Origin: Microbacterium sp. BR1
GTDB lineage: Bacteria; Actinomycetota; Actinomycetes; Actinomycetales; Microbacteriaceae
Assembly (NCBI RefSeq): GCF_002812725.1
Contig: NZ_NMUN01000005.1
Span: 124,001-188,000 of the forward strand
DNA: 64,000 nt
Reading direction: 5' to 3'
The position numbers and the translations under genes are program-made. Below are positions 33,246 through 41,466 of this stretch, in pieces. The stretch's first letter is position 1. Every line of letters starts with the position of its first letter. The notes under the pieces are model-generated. The model ran no database searches. It was not told where the DNA came from and was given only the letters and a program-made list of their open reading frames with translations.

Positions 33246-33689
33246 TCAGCTCTCGCGCACCTTCTTGAACGGCACCAGGTCGCGAACCGGCACGGCCCGG
33301 GCGTCATCGCCCTCCGTGACCCACACGCGCGCATCCGGCCAGTAGTCGCTCAGCAGCTCCGCGCACACCCCGCACGGGTCGATCAGGTGCTCGGTGCCGA
33401 CCGGGCGCCGCAGCACGCTCACCAGCGCGACGACCCCGACGTCGCGTCCCGCGGCATGGGCGATCGCCGCGCCGGAGGCCACGCCTTCGGCGCACACGGT
33501 GCTGCGGCGCGCGGTCCCGTCGACGTGCACCCCCGTGAGGATCGCGCCGTCGGACATCCGGAACGCCGTCGCGACCTCGTGCCGCCCGGCCAGGTAGACC
33601 CGTCCGAGGAGATCGCGCGCGGCCGAGAGCAGTTCGGCGTCTGACTCCCCCATGCCCGCGGGCCGGCCGCTCAGTTCCGGTCGACTCAT
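33246..33689 (-). CDS. Cytidine-deaminase-like zinc hydrolase
   Basis: 147 residues. The zinc site of the cytidine-deaminase fold is present as C66-A-E68 and P-C106-G-V-C109, and Glu 68 is the proton shuttle. The N-terminal part and spacing resemble small tetrameric cytidine deaminases or blasticidin-S-deaminase-like proteins, but the substrate-contact NxE motif is replaced by GVHVDGTA. It might therefore deaminate another heterocycle of the pathway. It is translationally coupled (ATGA) after an amidohydrolase gene, under operator C. Confidence 0.8.
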   Translation of the reverse strand: MSRPELSGRPAGMGESDAELLSAARDLLGRVYLAGRHEVATAFRMSDGAILTGVHVDGTARRSTVCAEGVASGAAIAHAAGRDVGVVALVSVLRRPVGTEHLIDPCGVCAELLSDYWPDARVWVTEGDDARAVPVRDLVPFKKVRES

Positions 33690-34450
33690 GTCGGGATCCG
33701 CAGGATGCGGGCGAGATTCCCACCCTCGATCAGCGCGCGGTCACCGTCGTCCGCGATCGCCTTGGCGATCTTCATCCGCTCGAGATCGAAGTCCGAGCCC
33801 GGCCACTCCGAGCCCATCACGATCTTCTCGGCGCCCACGCGGGCATAGGCGCGCCGCACGTCGGCGAGGAGGGTCGCAGATGTCTCGAGGTACACGTTCG
33901 GGCGGCGCTCGGCGACGATGATGGCCTCGGGAACGTTCCAGACCGCGCCCATGTGGGCGATGATCGTCGGCACCTCAGGGTGGTCCTTGGCGATCTCCTC
34001 GATCGCGAAGGGGGCGCAGAAGGCATCGTCGAGGGCATTGATCAGCACGGTCATGCCGAACTCGGCGCAGAGGCGGAACACGGGATCGAGAAGGCCGTGA
34101 TCGGCCACGTGATACCCGTGCATGCTCGGGTGCAGCTTCAGACCGCGGATACCGGCAGCCGCCATCCGCTCGATTTCGGCAAGAGCGTTGTCGTCCTGAG
34201 GCAGGACCTGGCCGAACCCGATCAAACGGTCGGGGTACGCCTGCTGCAGTTCGATGATGAAATCGTTCTCGATGCGCTGCGCAAGTGAGCAGACCATCGC
34301 CATGTCGACACCCGCGGCATCCATCCGCGAAAGGATCCGCTGCGGATCGAAAGGCACGTGTACGGGCGGTTCTTCTCCCGGCCGCGCTCCGGTGAGGTAG
34401 TCCGAGCGCCCTCGCACGTTCTGGGTGGTGTTGTACGCGTCGATGATCAT
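33686..34450 (-). CDS. Amidohydrolase-2-family protein lacking the HxH motif
   Basis: 254 residues from ATG 34450. The TIM-barrel of the ACMSD/OMPDC decarboxylase-type amidohydrolase family is clear: GIRGLKLHPSMHGYH (His), TIIAHMGAVWN (His), and KIVMGSEWPGSDF. The N-terminal DxHxH metal motif reads D4-A-Y6-N-T8, so both His are gone, and the final Asp of GSDFP is Glu (GSEWP). The intact relative at 35639-36550 has D4-T-H6-L-H8 and GSDFPW. Catalysis without the usual metal or a different metal geometry is inferred. First gene of the operator-C minus-strand pair with the deaminase-like gene. Confidence 0.8.
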   Translation of the reverse strand: MIIDAYNTTQNVRGRSDYLTGARPGEEPPVHVPFDPQRILSRMDAAGVDMAMVCSLAQRIENDFIIELQQAYPDRLIGFGQVLPQDDNALAEIERMAAAGIRGLKLHPSMHGYHVADHGLLDPVFRLCAEFGMTVLINALDDAFCAPFAIEEIAKDHPEVPTIIAHMGAVWNVPEAIIVAERRPNVYLETSATLLADVRRAYARVGAEKIVMGSEWPGSDFDLERMKIAKAIADDGDRALIEGGNLARILRIPT

Positions 34451-34480
34451 GGACGTCCCCCTCGGGTTGTGTTCCACCAT

Positions 34481-34517
34481 ATGTGCGGATCCATTTGTGC
34501 AATAATGGGATCCAATC
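34481..34517. promoter_or_regulatory. Operator C: paired GGATCC boxes, divergent promoter
   Basis: GGATCC at 34487-34492 and 34508-34513, starts 21 bp apart. On the plus strand AATAAT (34501-34506) precedes the inner box as a -10, predicting a transcript start only a few bases before the ATG at 34518. It controls the RutA-like gene (plus) and the amidohydrolase/deaminase pair (minus). Confidence 0.8.
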
Positions 34518-35603
34518 ATGTCAGACAATAACCGCCTCCAGCTCGGCACCTTCGGCACCAACCTCGCGCCGGGCATCACGTTCACCACGATCCCGGGTGC
34601 GCTGACCACCGAATGGTCACGCGTGCGCCACCTCGCGCTCGCCGCGGAGGCCATGGACTTCGAAGCGATCGTGCCGATCTCGCGATGGAAGGGCTACGGC
34701 GGCGAGCACAACCCGCATTCGGACGCGTACGAGACCCTCACCTGGGCCGCCGCCGTCGGGGCCGTCACGAAATCCGCCCGGATCTTCGCCACCGTCTCCA
34801 TGCCGATCGTGCATCCCGTCATCGCCGCCAAGCAGCTCGCGACGATCGATCACGTGACCGGGGGTCGGGCCGGGGTCAATGTGCTCGGAGGTTGGTACCG
34901 CCCCGAGATGCCGATGTTCGGCGGCGACCTGCTCGAGCACGACGCCCGCTACGACATGGCGGACGAGTGGATCGACATCGTGCGTCGCCTCTGGACCGAG
35001 TCGGACGAATTCGACGTCGCGGGCGACTACTTCCAGCTGCAGGGGCTCTTCTCCATGCCCAAGCCGCTCGGCGCGCGCCCGCGCATCATGAACGCCGCGA
35101 TGTCGGGCCGCGGGCTCGACTTCGCCCTGCAGAACTCCGACGTGATCTACGTCAAACTCCGCGACGACCGGGACGCCGCCGCCGCGCAGGTCGCCGACAT
35201 CAAAGGCCAGGCACGGGAGCGCTTCGGGCGCGAGATCGAGGTCTGGACCTTCGGCTATGTCGTCGACGGCGACACCGAGAAGGACGCCCGCGACTTCCTG
35301 CACCACTACGCGCAGGAGCACGGCATGCACGACGCGGCGATCAACGCGCTGACGATCATGGGCATGGAGGCGGCCGTCGCGGGCGACAACTCCACCGCCG
35401 CGCGCCGCTTCAACTGGGTCGCGGGCGACGGCGGCGTGCCGCTCATCGGCACGCCCGCGCAGGTGGCGGACGGTCTCGAATGGCTCGCGGACGTCGGGAT
35501 CGACGGATGCCTCCTCGGCTGGCCGCTCTGGGAGTCGGGCATGGCGCGGTTCGAGACCGACATCCTGCCGCTCCTGCGCGAGCGAGGCCTGCGCTCGGCC
35601 TGA
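34518..35603 (+). CDS. Flavin-dependent monooxygenase, RutA/luciferase-like (LLM) family
   Basis: 361 residues of the bacterial luciferase-like TIM barrel. Segments such as ISRWKGYGG, ETLTWAAAVGAVTKSARIFATVSMPIVHPVIAAKQLATIDHVTGGRAGVNVLGGWYRPE, YDMADEWIDIVRRLWTESDEFDVAGDYFQL follow the pattern of RutA (pyrimidine monooxygenase), which cleaves the uracil ring amide through a flavin N5-peroxide. Reduced FMN must come from a separate reductase; none is next to it. Partners expected from the Rut pathway (isochorismatase-like, RidA-like) occur in the island. Monocistronic under operator C. The ring substrate is unknown. Confidence 0.85.
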   Translation: MSDNNRLQLGTFGTNLAPGITFTTIPGALTTEWSRVRHLALAAEAMDFEAIVPISRWKGYGGEHNPHSDAYETLTWAAAVGAVTKSARIFATVSMPIVHPVIAAKQLATIDHVTGGRAGVNVLGGWYRPEMPMFGGDLLEHDARYDMADEWIDIVRRLWTESDEFDVAGDYFQLQGLFSMPKPLGARPRIMNAAMSGRGLDFALQNSDVIYVKLRDDRDAAAAQVADIKGQARERFGREIEVWTFGYVVDGDTEKDARDFLHHYAQEHGMHDAAINALTIMGMEAAVAGDNSTAARRFNWVAGDGGVPLIGTPAQVADGLEWLADVGIDGCLLGWPLWESGMARFETDILPLLRERGLRSA

Positions 35604-35638
35604 GTCGGCACCGCGGTCCCCACGAACGGACGCGAGGC

Positions 35639-36550
35639 TCAGGTCAGGCGCAACAGCCGGGCGGCGTTGTCGCCCAGGACGAGGGCCTGCTCGTCCGCCG
35701 AGAGACCCGGCAGGTCCTCCTCGACGATCCGGGCCGTCTCGCCCGGCGTGTACCAGGGGAAGTCCGACCCGAGCACGACGCGCTCCGCACCGATCTCGCG
35801 CACCAGCGCGACGATCTGCTCGGGAGTCGGCGCGAGCGGGGCGCCGCTCCAGATGACGACCTCCGAGAGGTCGAACATGAGCTGCGGGTAGGCCGCGGCG
35901 AGAGTCGCCGTGTCCCGCCACGACGCACCGCCGAGATGTGCGACCACGATCTTCAGCCCCGGCCGCCGCTCGGCCAGTCCGGCGAAGGCGCTCGGGACCG
36001 ACCATCCGTACCCGCGCTTATCGGGGCCGCCGTGGAAGACGATGGGGGCGTCCGCCTCTTCGAGCGCGTCGTACACGCCCTCCATCCCGGGGTCGTCCGG
36101 ATAGGTGCGGATCGCGATGGGGTGGATCTTCATCCCCCGCGCGCCCCACGATCCGAAAGCCTCACTCAGGTGCTCGCGCGACTCGTCGGACGTCATGACC
36201 GCGGGGTTCGCCGTGACGAACGGCAGCAGCACGGGGTGCGCCGCCCCCTGATCGCAGAGCCAGCGGTTGTAGGCGACCAGCTCGTCGCGCAGGTGCGCGT
36301 AGGCGGGTTGCGCGGGCCAATGCCGCGCATCGTCCGCCGGATGCGGCAGATCGGGGAGTTCGAAGCTCCCGAGTAGTGCGGCGTAGTCGAAGCGCGCCGA
36401 GGCGAGGGCGTCGAGGGCGTCGTCGATCGTGCCGGCGACACCGGCGAACGCGACGTCCTTGTCCCCGTACTCCACGATCGGGTAGGTCGTCAGGTCGTGC
36501 TCGCCCTCCGCCGCATCGGCGTAGGCGTGCAGGTGGGTGTCGATTCGCAT
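35639..36550 (-). CDS. Amidohydrolase-2-family metal-dependent hydrolase
   Basis: 303 residues with the full metal site of the family: D4-T-H6-L-H8 at the N-terminus, GMKIHPIAIR (His), IVVAHLGGASW (His) and VLGSDFPWYTPGE (Asp). Family members hydrolyse lactones or decarboxylate unsaturated acids (ACMSD, LigY/LigJ-like, 2-pyrone-4,6-dicarboxylate lactonase). It is the catalytically intact counterpart of the degenerate protein at 33686-34450. Last gene of the RidA-RidA-amidohydrolase run from operator D, only 3 bp after the RidA stop. Converges on the RutA-like gene. Confidence 0.85.
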   Translation of the reverse strand: MRIDTHLHAYADAAEGEHDLTTYPIVEYGDKDVAFAGVAGTIDDALDALASARFDYAALLGSFELPDLPHPADDARHWPAQPAYAHLRDELVAYNRWLCDQGAAHPVLLPFVTANPAVMTSDESREHLSEAFGSWGARGMKIHPIAIRTYPDDPGMEGVYDALEEADAPIVFHGGPDKRGYGWSVPSAFAGLAERRPGLKIVVAHLGGASWRDTATLAAAYPQLMFDLSEVVIWSGAPLAPTPEQIVALVREIGAERVVLGSDFPWYTPGETARIVEEDLPGLSADEQALVLGDNAARLLRLT

Positions 36551-36553
36551 GCT

Positions 36554-37057
36554 CTACTCCCCCTCGGGGCTCGTACGGGTCTCGACGACGGTCACCATCT
36601 CGAAGACGTTGTTGCCGGACAGGCTCGAGACGCCGATACCCGCATAGGTCGAGCGTCCGACCCGGTCGCCGAAGACCTCGACGAACAGGTCGGTAGCGCC
36701 GTTGGTGACGAGGTTCACGTCGGTGAACTCCGGAGTGACGACCGCGAACGCGAGCGTCTGCACGATTGCGGTGACCTCGTCGAGCGAGCCGACCGCGAAG
36801 CGGATGAGCCCCAGCACGTTGATCGCCGCGTAGCGCGCCGCCTGGTACCCCTGCTCGAGGGTGACGGTGTCGCCGACGCGCCCCGGGAACACCTTGTTGC
36901 CCTGACGGTCTTCCGGTGTCATGCCCGAGATCGTGAGCGTCCGCCCGGTGCGATGAAAACCCTTCATCGTCGCGTAGCGCTCGCCGTACGGCGGGTTCGC
37001 GTAATCGGGGATCACGAGCCCCAGCTCGGCGGCTCGGGCTTCGGCACTCCAGGACAT
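36554..37057 (-). CDS. RidA-family protein 1
   Basis: 167 residues from ATG 37057, preceded by GGAGA; the product then starts MSWSAEARAAELG exactly like its neighbour. It belongs to the larger (about 165-residue) RidA/YjgF-like proteins with an N-terminal extension before the chorismate-mutase-like core: TISGMTPEDRQGNKVFPGRVGDTVTLEQGYQAARYAAINVLGLIRFAVGSLDEV. RidA proteins hydrolyse reactive enamines or imines; RutC belongs to the same family. Second of two tandem copies, 23 bp after RidA 2. Which Rid subfamily and whether the catalytic Arg is kept need an alignment. Confidence 0.85.
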   Translation of the reverse strand: MSWSAEARAAELGLVIPDYANPPYGERYATMKGFHRTGRTLTISGMTPEDRQGNKVFPGRVGDTVTLEQGYQAARYAAINVLGLIRFAVGSLDEVTAIVQTLAFAVVTPEFTDVNLVTNGATDLFVEVFGDRVGRSTYAGIGVSSLSGNNVFEMVTVVETRTSPEGE

Positions 37058-37080
37058 CCGGTCTCCTGCTCTTTCGTTGT

Positions 37081-37581
37081 TCATGCGTCGGCGCTCAAGC
37101 GGGTCTGCACGCTCGCCGTGATCTCGAAGACGTTGCCGCCCGACAGGCTCGTGACGCCGATGCCGGCGGATGTCGAGCGTCCGGCCGCGTCGCCGAACAC
37201 TTCCACCCACAGGTCCGCCGCGCCGTTGGTGACCTTGTTGATGTCGGTGAAGCCTCCCCCGACCGCGACGAAGGTCAGGGTGCGCACGAAGCCCGTGACC
37301 TCGTCGAGCGAGCCGACGGCATATCGGATGAGACCCAGGACGTTCACGGCCGCATACCGGGCCGCGGCATATCCCTGTTCGAGGGTGACGTCCACGCCCA
37401 CGCGCCCCGGGTGCACCCGCGCGCCCCAGCGGTCCTCCGGGGTCATGCTGCCGAGCGTGAGGATCCGTCCCGACCGCCGGAACGCGCTCATCGCCGCATA
37501 TCGTTCGCCGTACGGCGGGTCGGCGTAGTCGGGAACCTGGAGGCCCAGCTCTGCGACGCGGGCTTCCGCACTCCACGACAT
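37081..37581 (-). CDS. RidA-family protein 2
   Basis: 166 residues, very similar to the downstream copy (both contain PDYA-PPYGERYA, LTLGSMTPEDR or its equivalent, and ARYAAVNVLGLIRYAVGSLDEVT). The two genes are clearly a tandem duplication. It is the first gene after operator D on the minus strand. Expected role: removal of enamine/imine intermediates made by an oxidase or oxygenase of the pathway. Confidence 0.85.
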   Translation of the reverse strand: MSWSAEARVAELGLQVPDYADPPYGERYAAMSAFRRSGRILTLGSMTPEDRWGARVHPGRVGVDVTLEQGYAAARYAAVNVLGLIRYAVGSLDEVTGFVRTLTFVAVGGGFTDINKVTNGAADLWVEVFGDAAGRSTSAGIGVTSLSGGNVFEITASVQTRLSADA

Positions 37582-37600
37582 GAGCCGACTCCGTTCCGAT

Positions 37601-37637
37601 AGAATGGATCCATAGTAGCTGATATCGGATACATTCT
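37601..37637. promoter_or_regulatory. Operator D: paired GGATCC/GGATAC boxes, divergent promoter
   Basis: GGATCC at 37606-37611 and GGATAC at 37627-37632, starts 21 bp apart. On the minus strand TACTAT directly precedes the proximal box as a -10. It serves the RidA2-RidA1-amidohydrolase run (minus) and RidA3-MFS (plus). Confidence 0.8.
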
Positions 37638-37651
37638 AGGGATGGTGTGAG

Positions 37652-38164
37652 ATGGGTGCTGAGGCACGCGTTCGAGAACTGGGTCTGCAGATCCCCGACT
37701 ATGCGAACCCCCCGTACGGACTTCGGTACGGACCGCTCAAGCCTTTCCACCGCATCGGGAATCTCCTCGAACTCAGCGGGCTCACCCCGGAGAATCGCGC
37801 GGGCGACCGCCTGCACCCCGGATCCGTCGGTGTCGACATCACGATCGAGCAGGGATATGAAGCCGCGCGCCTGACGGCCGTCCACACCCTCGGCATGATC
37901 CGCTACGCCCTGGGCTCGCTCGATAACGTGGTCAGTCTGTCGCGCGGCCTGTGCTTCGTGCTGTGCCCGCCGGGATTCGAACTTCTGCACGAGGTGTCGG
38001 CCGGGGCGAGCGATCTCTTCATCGAGGTGTTCGGGCCGGTCGCGGGCGCCATGGGCCGGGCATCCATCGGCGCGACCGCGCTGTCGCGCAACAACTGCTT
38101 CGAACTGTGGCTCAGCCTGGAGTGCGCGCCCGACTCGACCCCACCCGTTTCCATTCCGGCATGA
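37652..38164 (+). CDS. RidA-family protein 3
   Basis: 170 residues, the third and most divergent member: GLQIPDYANPPYGLRYGPLKPFHRIGN, then ELSGLTPENRAGDRLHPGSVGVDITIEQGYEAARLTAVHTLGMIRYALGSLDNV and GRASIGATALSRNNCFELWLSLE. It is divergent from the tandem pair across operator D and overlaps the MFS gene by 4 bp (ATGA), so uptake and RidA activity are coupled. Substitutions in the core suggest a different imine substrate. Confidence 0.83.
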   Translation: MGAEARVRELGLQIPDYANPPYGLRYGPLKPFHRIGNLLELSGLTPENRAGDRLHPGSVGVDITIEQGYEAARLTAVHTLGMIRYALGSLDNVVSLSRGLCFVLCPPGFELLHEVSAGASDLFIEVFGPVAGAMGRASIGATALSRNNCFELWLSLECAPDSTPPVSIPA

Positions 38165-39387
38165 CCCCGCGGGACATCACCCGGACGGTCCCGTTCTGGC
38201 TGATCTTCGGCGCTTCGGCGCTGGGTGCGATGACCAACGCCGCGAGCACCCCGATCATCCCCGTCTACGTCGGCGAGGTGCTCGGCGGCGGCGCATCACT
38301 GTCGGGATTCATCATCGCGCTCGCGGCGCTGTCGTCGATCCTCGCGATGCCTCTGGCCGGGTCGTTGGCAGATCGGCGCGGCTATCGCACCGTGGCCCTC
38401 GTCGGGGGATCCATGGCGGTCGTCGCGCTGGTCCTGCTGGCCACCGTGCCGCAGCTCTGGGCAGCCGGCGCGAGCCGCTTGATCTTCGGACTCGGTAACT
38501 CCGCGGCGATGACGCTCATCATGGCCTGGCTCGTCGCCCTCGCTCCGCCCGGACAGCGCGGCAAGGCTCTCAGCATCTACGGGCTGAGCGTATGGATGGG
38601 CGTCGCGCTCGGGCCGCAGCTCGGCACGTTCGTCAACCAGCTGTGGGGGCCGGCGTCCGTGTTCGCCGTCTGCGCCGTCATCGAGGTGATCACGGTATCG
38701 CTGATCATGGGGCTCCCCCGCCCCACCCTGATCACGCCCCGAGACGTCACCACCCCGCCCCGCGGCGTCCGCAACCTGCTCGGCGCCTTCCGGGCCGTCT
38801 GGGTGCCCGGGGTCGTGGCCGCCGCCGCCTGGTGCGGCGAGGGCCTCATCCTCGCCTTCTTGATCATCCACCTGCAGGGTGTCGGCGTTCCCGCCACGGG
38901 CCTGCTGGGCGCCGCATCCGTCTTCGGCGTCTTCGCCGTCAGTGTGATCGGCGCCCGCCTCGTGCTCGCGACCATGCCCGACCGCATCGGCCCGCTCCGC
39001 TCGACCGCGATTTCGCTCAGCGCCCTCTTCGCCGGCCTGACGACGCTCGCGTTCGCCCAGGATTTCTGGGTCGCGGCGGCCGGCGCGGCTCTCATGGGGG
39101 TGGGTTTCTCCCCGCTGTATCCCTCGCTCACGATGCTCGCGACCCGCGGTCTGCCCGCCGAGAACCGCGCCATGGGCCTCGGCCTGTTCTCGAGCTTCAC
39201 CAGCGTCGGCTACGCCGGCGGGGCGCTCGTCGGCGGATTCGTCATCGGATTCGCGTCGTCCATGTGGGCGTTCCTGCTCGTGGCCGGCCTGCAGCTCGTG
39301 GCGCTGGCCGTCGTCACCATCTTCACCCGCGACGAGACACCGCGCTCGACGCTCGACGCCGAAGAGCCCCGCGACCCGGCAGCCTGA
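38161..39387 (+). CDS. MFS transporter
   Basis: 408 residues with about twelve membrane helices. The loop 2-3 motif AGSLADRRGYRTVALVGG is the MFS motif A (G-x-L-a-D-r-x-G-r-k). The second half repeats the pattern with MPDRIGPLRSTAIS. No long central loop. It starts within the RidA 3 stop codon and is the only MFS carrier in the island, so it is a second uptake (or efflux) route beside the ABC importer. Confidence 0.92.
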   Translation: MTPRDITRTVPFWLIFGASALGAMTNAASTPIIPVYVGEVLGGGASLSGFIIALAALSSILAMPLAGSLADRRGYRTVALVGGSMAVVALVLLATVPQLWAAGASRLIFGLGNSAAMTLIMAWLVALAPPGQRGKALSIYGLSVWMGVALGPQLGTFVNQLWGPASVFAVCAVIEVITVSLIMGLPRPTLITPRDVTTPPRGVRNLLGAFRAVWVPGVVAAAAWCGEGLILAFLIIHLQGVGVPATGLLGAASVFGVFAVSVIGARLVLATMPDRIGPLRSTAISLSALFAGLTTLAFAQDFWVAAAGAALMGVGFSPLYPSLTMLATRGLPAENRAMGLGLFSSFTSVGYAGGALVGGFVIGFASSMWAFLLVAGLQLVALAVVTIFTRDETPRSTLDAEEPRDPAA

Positions 39388-39510
39388 CACGCACGGTCGA
39401 GACTCCCTGCGCTCGGGCCCGTTTCGGGTAAACGCAGGCGAAAACCCGCGAGAACCCGCGGCTCGTTCGCCTGGCGAGGTCCCGCGGGGTCCTTTCGTGC
39501 CGCTCGCGCG
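39388..39510. other. Convergent intergenic region with hairpin potential
   Basis: CAGGCGAA (39435-39442) pairs with TTCGCCTG (39466-39473), with GC-rich inner repeats, between the stops of the MFS gene and the ABC ATPase gene. Probably a bidirectional terminator; nothing else is visible. Confidence 0.35.
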
Positions 39511-40572
39511 CTAGGCGGCGATCGCCTCGCGCGCCGGCTCGTCGGCGGCCGGGATGACGTGGACCCGCTCGGGGTTGCGGCATGCCACGCGGGCGCGCGC
39601 GCCGACGCCGAGCGTCGAGACATCCAGGGATGTGGGAAGCGAGCACACGACCTTGCGCCCGCCATCGGTCTGCAGCTCGAGGCGGAAGCGTGTGCCCTGG
39701 AAGCTGAGCAGCCGGACCGTACCCTCCACCGACCAGGCGGGGGCGGCCTCGGTGGCCGACACGAGTTCGAGGTCCTCGGGTCGCAGCACGGCGGTCCCGT
39801 CGAGGCGTGCCCCGGCCTCGTCGTCGAGGATGCGCCCGCCCGACGTGGGCAGCAGGTTCGCCTCACCGAGGAAGCCCGCGACGTAGGCGTTCACCGGGTG
39901 GCGGTAGAGGTCCTCGGGAGATGCGACCTGCACCAGCTGCCCATCGCACATGATCGCGACACGGTCGGACATCGTGAGCGCCTCGGTCTGGTCGTGCGTG
40001 ACCGAGACCGTGGTGATGCCGACCTTGCGCTGGATGCGCGTGACCTCCACCTGCATGTGCTCGCGCAGTTGCTTGTCGAGAGCGGCCATCGGCTCGTCGA
40101 GCAGCAGGATGCCCGGGTTCGCGGCGATCGCCCGTGCGAGGGCAACGCGCTGGCGCTGACCTCCCGACAGAGAGGCCGGTGAGCGATCGGCCATGCCGGG
40201 CAGCTGGACGAGCGCGAGCATCTCGTCCGCGACGGCACGACGCTCCTTGTCGGGGCGGCGTGCGGCCAGCAGTGGAAACGAGACGTTCTCGCCGATCGAC
40301 ATATGCGGGAAGAGGGCGTAGGACTGGAACACCACGCCGACGTTGCGCTTCTGCGGCGGGCGGCGCTCGACGTTCACCGCGTCGAACATGACATGGCCGC
40401 TGTCGACGGCCTGAAGGCCCGCAATGACATTGAGCAGGGTCGACTTGCCGCTGCCGCTCGCGCCCAGCAGGGTCACGAACTCACCGGGGCGGACGTCGAG
40501 TGACACCCCCTTGAGGACGTGATTCTGGCCCAGGGTGACGTGGACGTCGGAGATGGAGAGGGCGATGGTCAT
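39511..40572 (-). CDS. ABC importer ATP-binding protein (PotA/spermidine-putrescine type)
   Basis: 353 residues from ATG 40572, overlapping the permease stop. Walker A GASGSGKST, Q-loop VVFQSYALFPHMSIGENVSFPL, signature LSGGQRQRVALARAIA, Walker B ILLLDEPMAALDK, switch SVTHDQTEALTMSD. The C-terminal TOBE_2 domain (about 270-345, AVLRPEDLELVS...GTRFRLELQTDGG) is typical of the PotA/FbpC group. Last gene of a permease-permease-ATPase operon under operator E. The binding proteins are encoded separately at 43.7-46.0 kb. Confidence 0.93.
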   Translation of the reverse strand: MTIALSISDVHVTLGQNHVLKGVSLDVRPGEFVTLLGASGSGKSTLLNVIAGLQAVDSGHVMFDAVNVERRPPQKRNVGVVFQSYALFPHMSIGENVSFPLLAARRPDKERRAVADEMLALVQLPGMADRSPASLSGGQRQRVALARAIAANPGILLLDEPMAALDKQLREHMQVEVTRIQRKVGITTVSVTHDQTEALTMSDRVAIMCDGQLVQVASPEDLYRHPVNAYVAGFLGEANLLPTSGGRILDDEAGARLDGTAVLRPEDLELVSATEAAPAWSVEGTVRLLSFQGTRFRLELQTDGGRKVVCSLPTSLDVSTLGVGARARVACRNPERVHVIPAADEPAREAIAA

Positions 40573-41462
40573 TCGATGACTCCTTCCAGCACGGCCGGGC
40601 GGGGACGCCGGCGTGAAGACGATGAGGATGATGCGGATGAGGACCGACCGGCACGACGCCTGCGGAGCGCGTTCGAGAGCGGGAGAAGGCCGAGGACGAG
40701 GATGGCCAGGAGCGAGACCAGTGTCGAGGCGGCCGTCAGTTCGGGCGAGAAGGCCTCTTGAGACGCGTTCAGCATGCGCAGCGGCAGGGTCTGCATGCCC
40801 GGAGGCAGTAGGAAGACCGCCAGGACGACCTCGTCGAACACGATGATGAACGCGAACAGCGCACCCGAGAGCAGATACGGCAGGAGCGCCGGAAGCTCGA
40901 TCTTCCAGAGGATGAGCGGCCACCGCGCGCCGAGCGTGCTCGCGGCCGGTCGGAGTGCCGGGTCGATGCGCGCGATGCCGCCCGACACGATGACGAACAC
41001 ATAGGGCATAGCGATGAGTGCGTGGCCCACGATCAGCGTGACCAGAGTCCCCCGCAGGAAGCCGAGCTCGAGGTTGACGCCGTACAGGCCGACCGCGTAC
41101 GCGATCGGCGGCAGCGCGATCGGCACGATGAAGAGGGTGCGGATCCAGCGCTGGGCCGTCCGGCTGCGCACGCGCGTCAGTCCGATCGCCCCCGCGGTCC
41201 CGAGGGCGGCGGCCAGCACCGTCGAGATCGTCGCCGTCCAGAGCGAGAGCCAGAACGATCCCATCCATCGCCGATCGGAGAGCACTTCGGCGTACCACTG
41301 CAGAGAGAAGCCCTCGGGCGGGAACAGGATGAAGCTGCCGGAGGTCCAGGACGTCGAGACGAGCACGAGGAACGGCACGATCAACAGCAGGCTGGCCAGG
41401 ACGGCGACGAGGATGATCGGGCTGCGGTACCAGCCGAGAGATCTGGCGAGAGGGTTCTTCAT
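40569..41462 (-). CDS. ABC importer permease (PotC type)
   Basis: 297 residues, six helices. The coupling EAA motif is IDPALRPAASTLGARWPLILWKIELPALLPYLLSG. N-terminal SPIILVAVLASLLLIVPFLVLVSTSWT is typical of PotC-like permeases. The C-terminus is an Arg/Ser-rich tail (RRRRAGRSS then a run of Ser) of about 30 residues, encoded by low-complexity DNA near 40570-40640. Confidence 0.9.
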   Translation of the reverse strand: MKNPLARSLGWYRSPIILVAVLASLLLIVPFLVLVSTSWTSGSFILFPPEGFSLQWYAEVLSDRRWMGSFWLSLWTATISTVLAAALGTAGAIGLTRVRSRTAQRWIRTLFIVPIALPPIAYAVGLYGVNLELGFLRGTLVTLIVGHALIAMPYVFVIVSGGIARIDPALRPAASTLGARWPLILWKIELPALLPYLLSGALFAFIIVFDEVVLAVFLLPPGMQTLPLRMLNASQEAFSPELTAASTLVSLLAILVLGLLPLSNALRRRRAGRSSSASSSSSSRRRPRPAVLEGVIE

Positions 41463-41466
41463 GCGG

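Noticed and set aside
37058..37990. A long fused frame running upstream from RidA 1 through RidA 2 and RidA 3 regions
   Set aside because: It is antisense or out of frame with the real RidA genes; the ribosome binding site at 37057 and the shared MSWSAEAR start fix the RidA 1 start.
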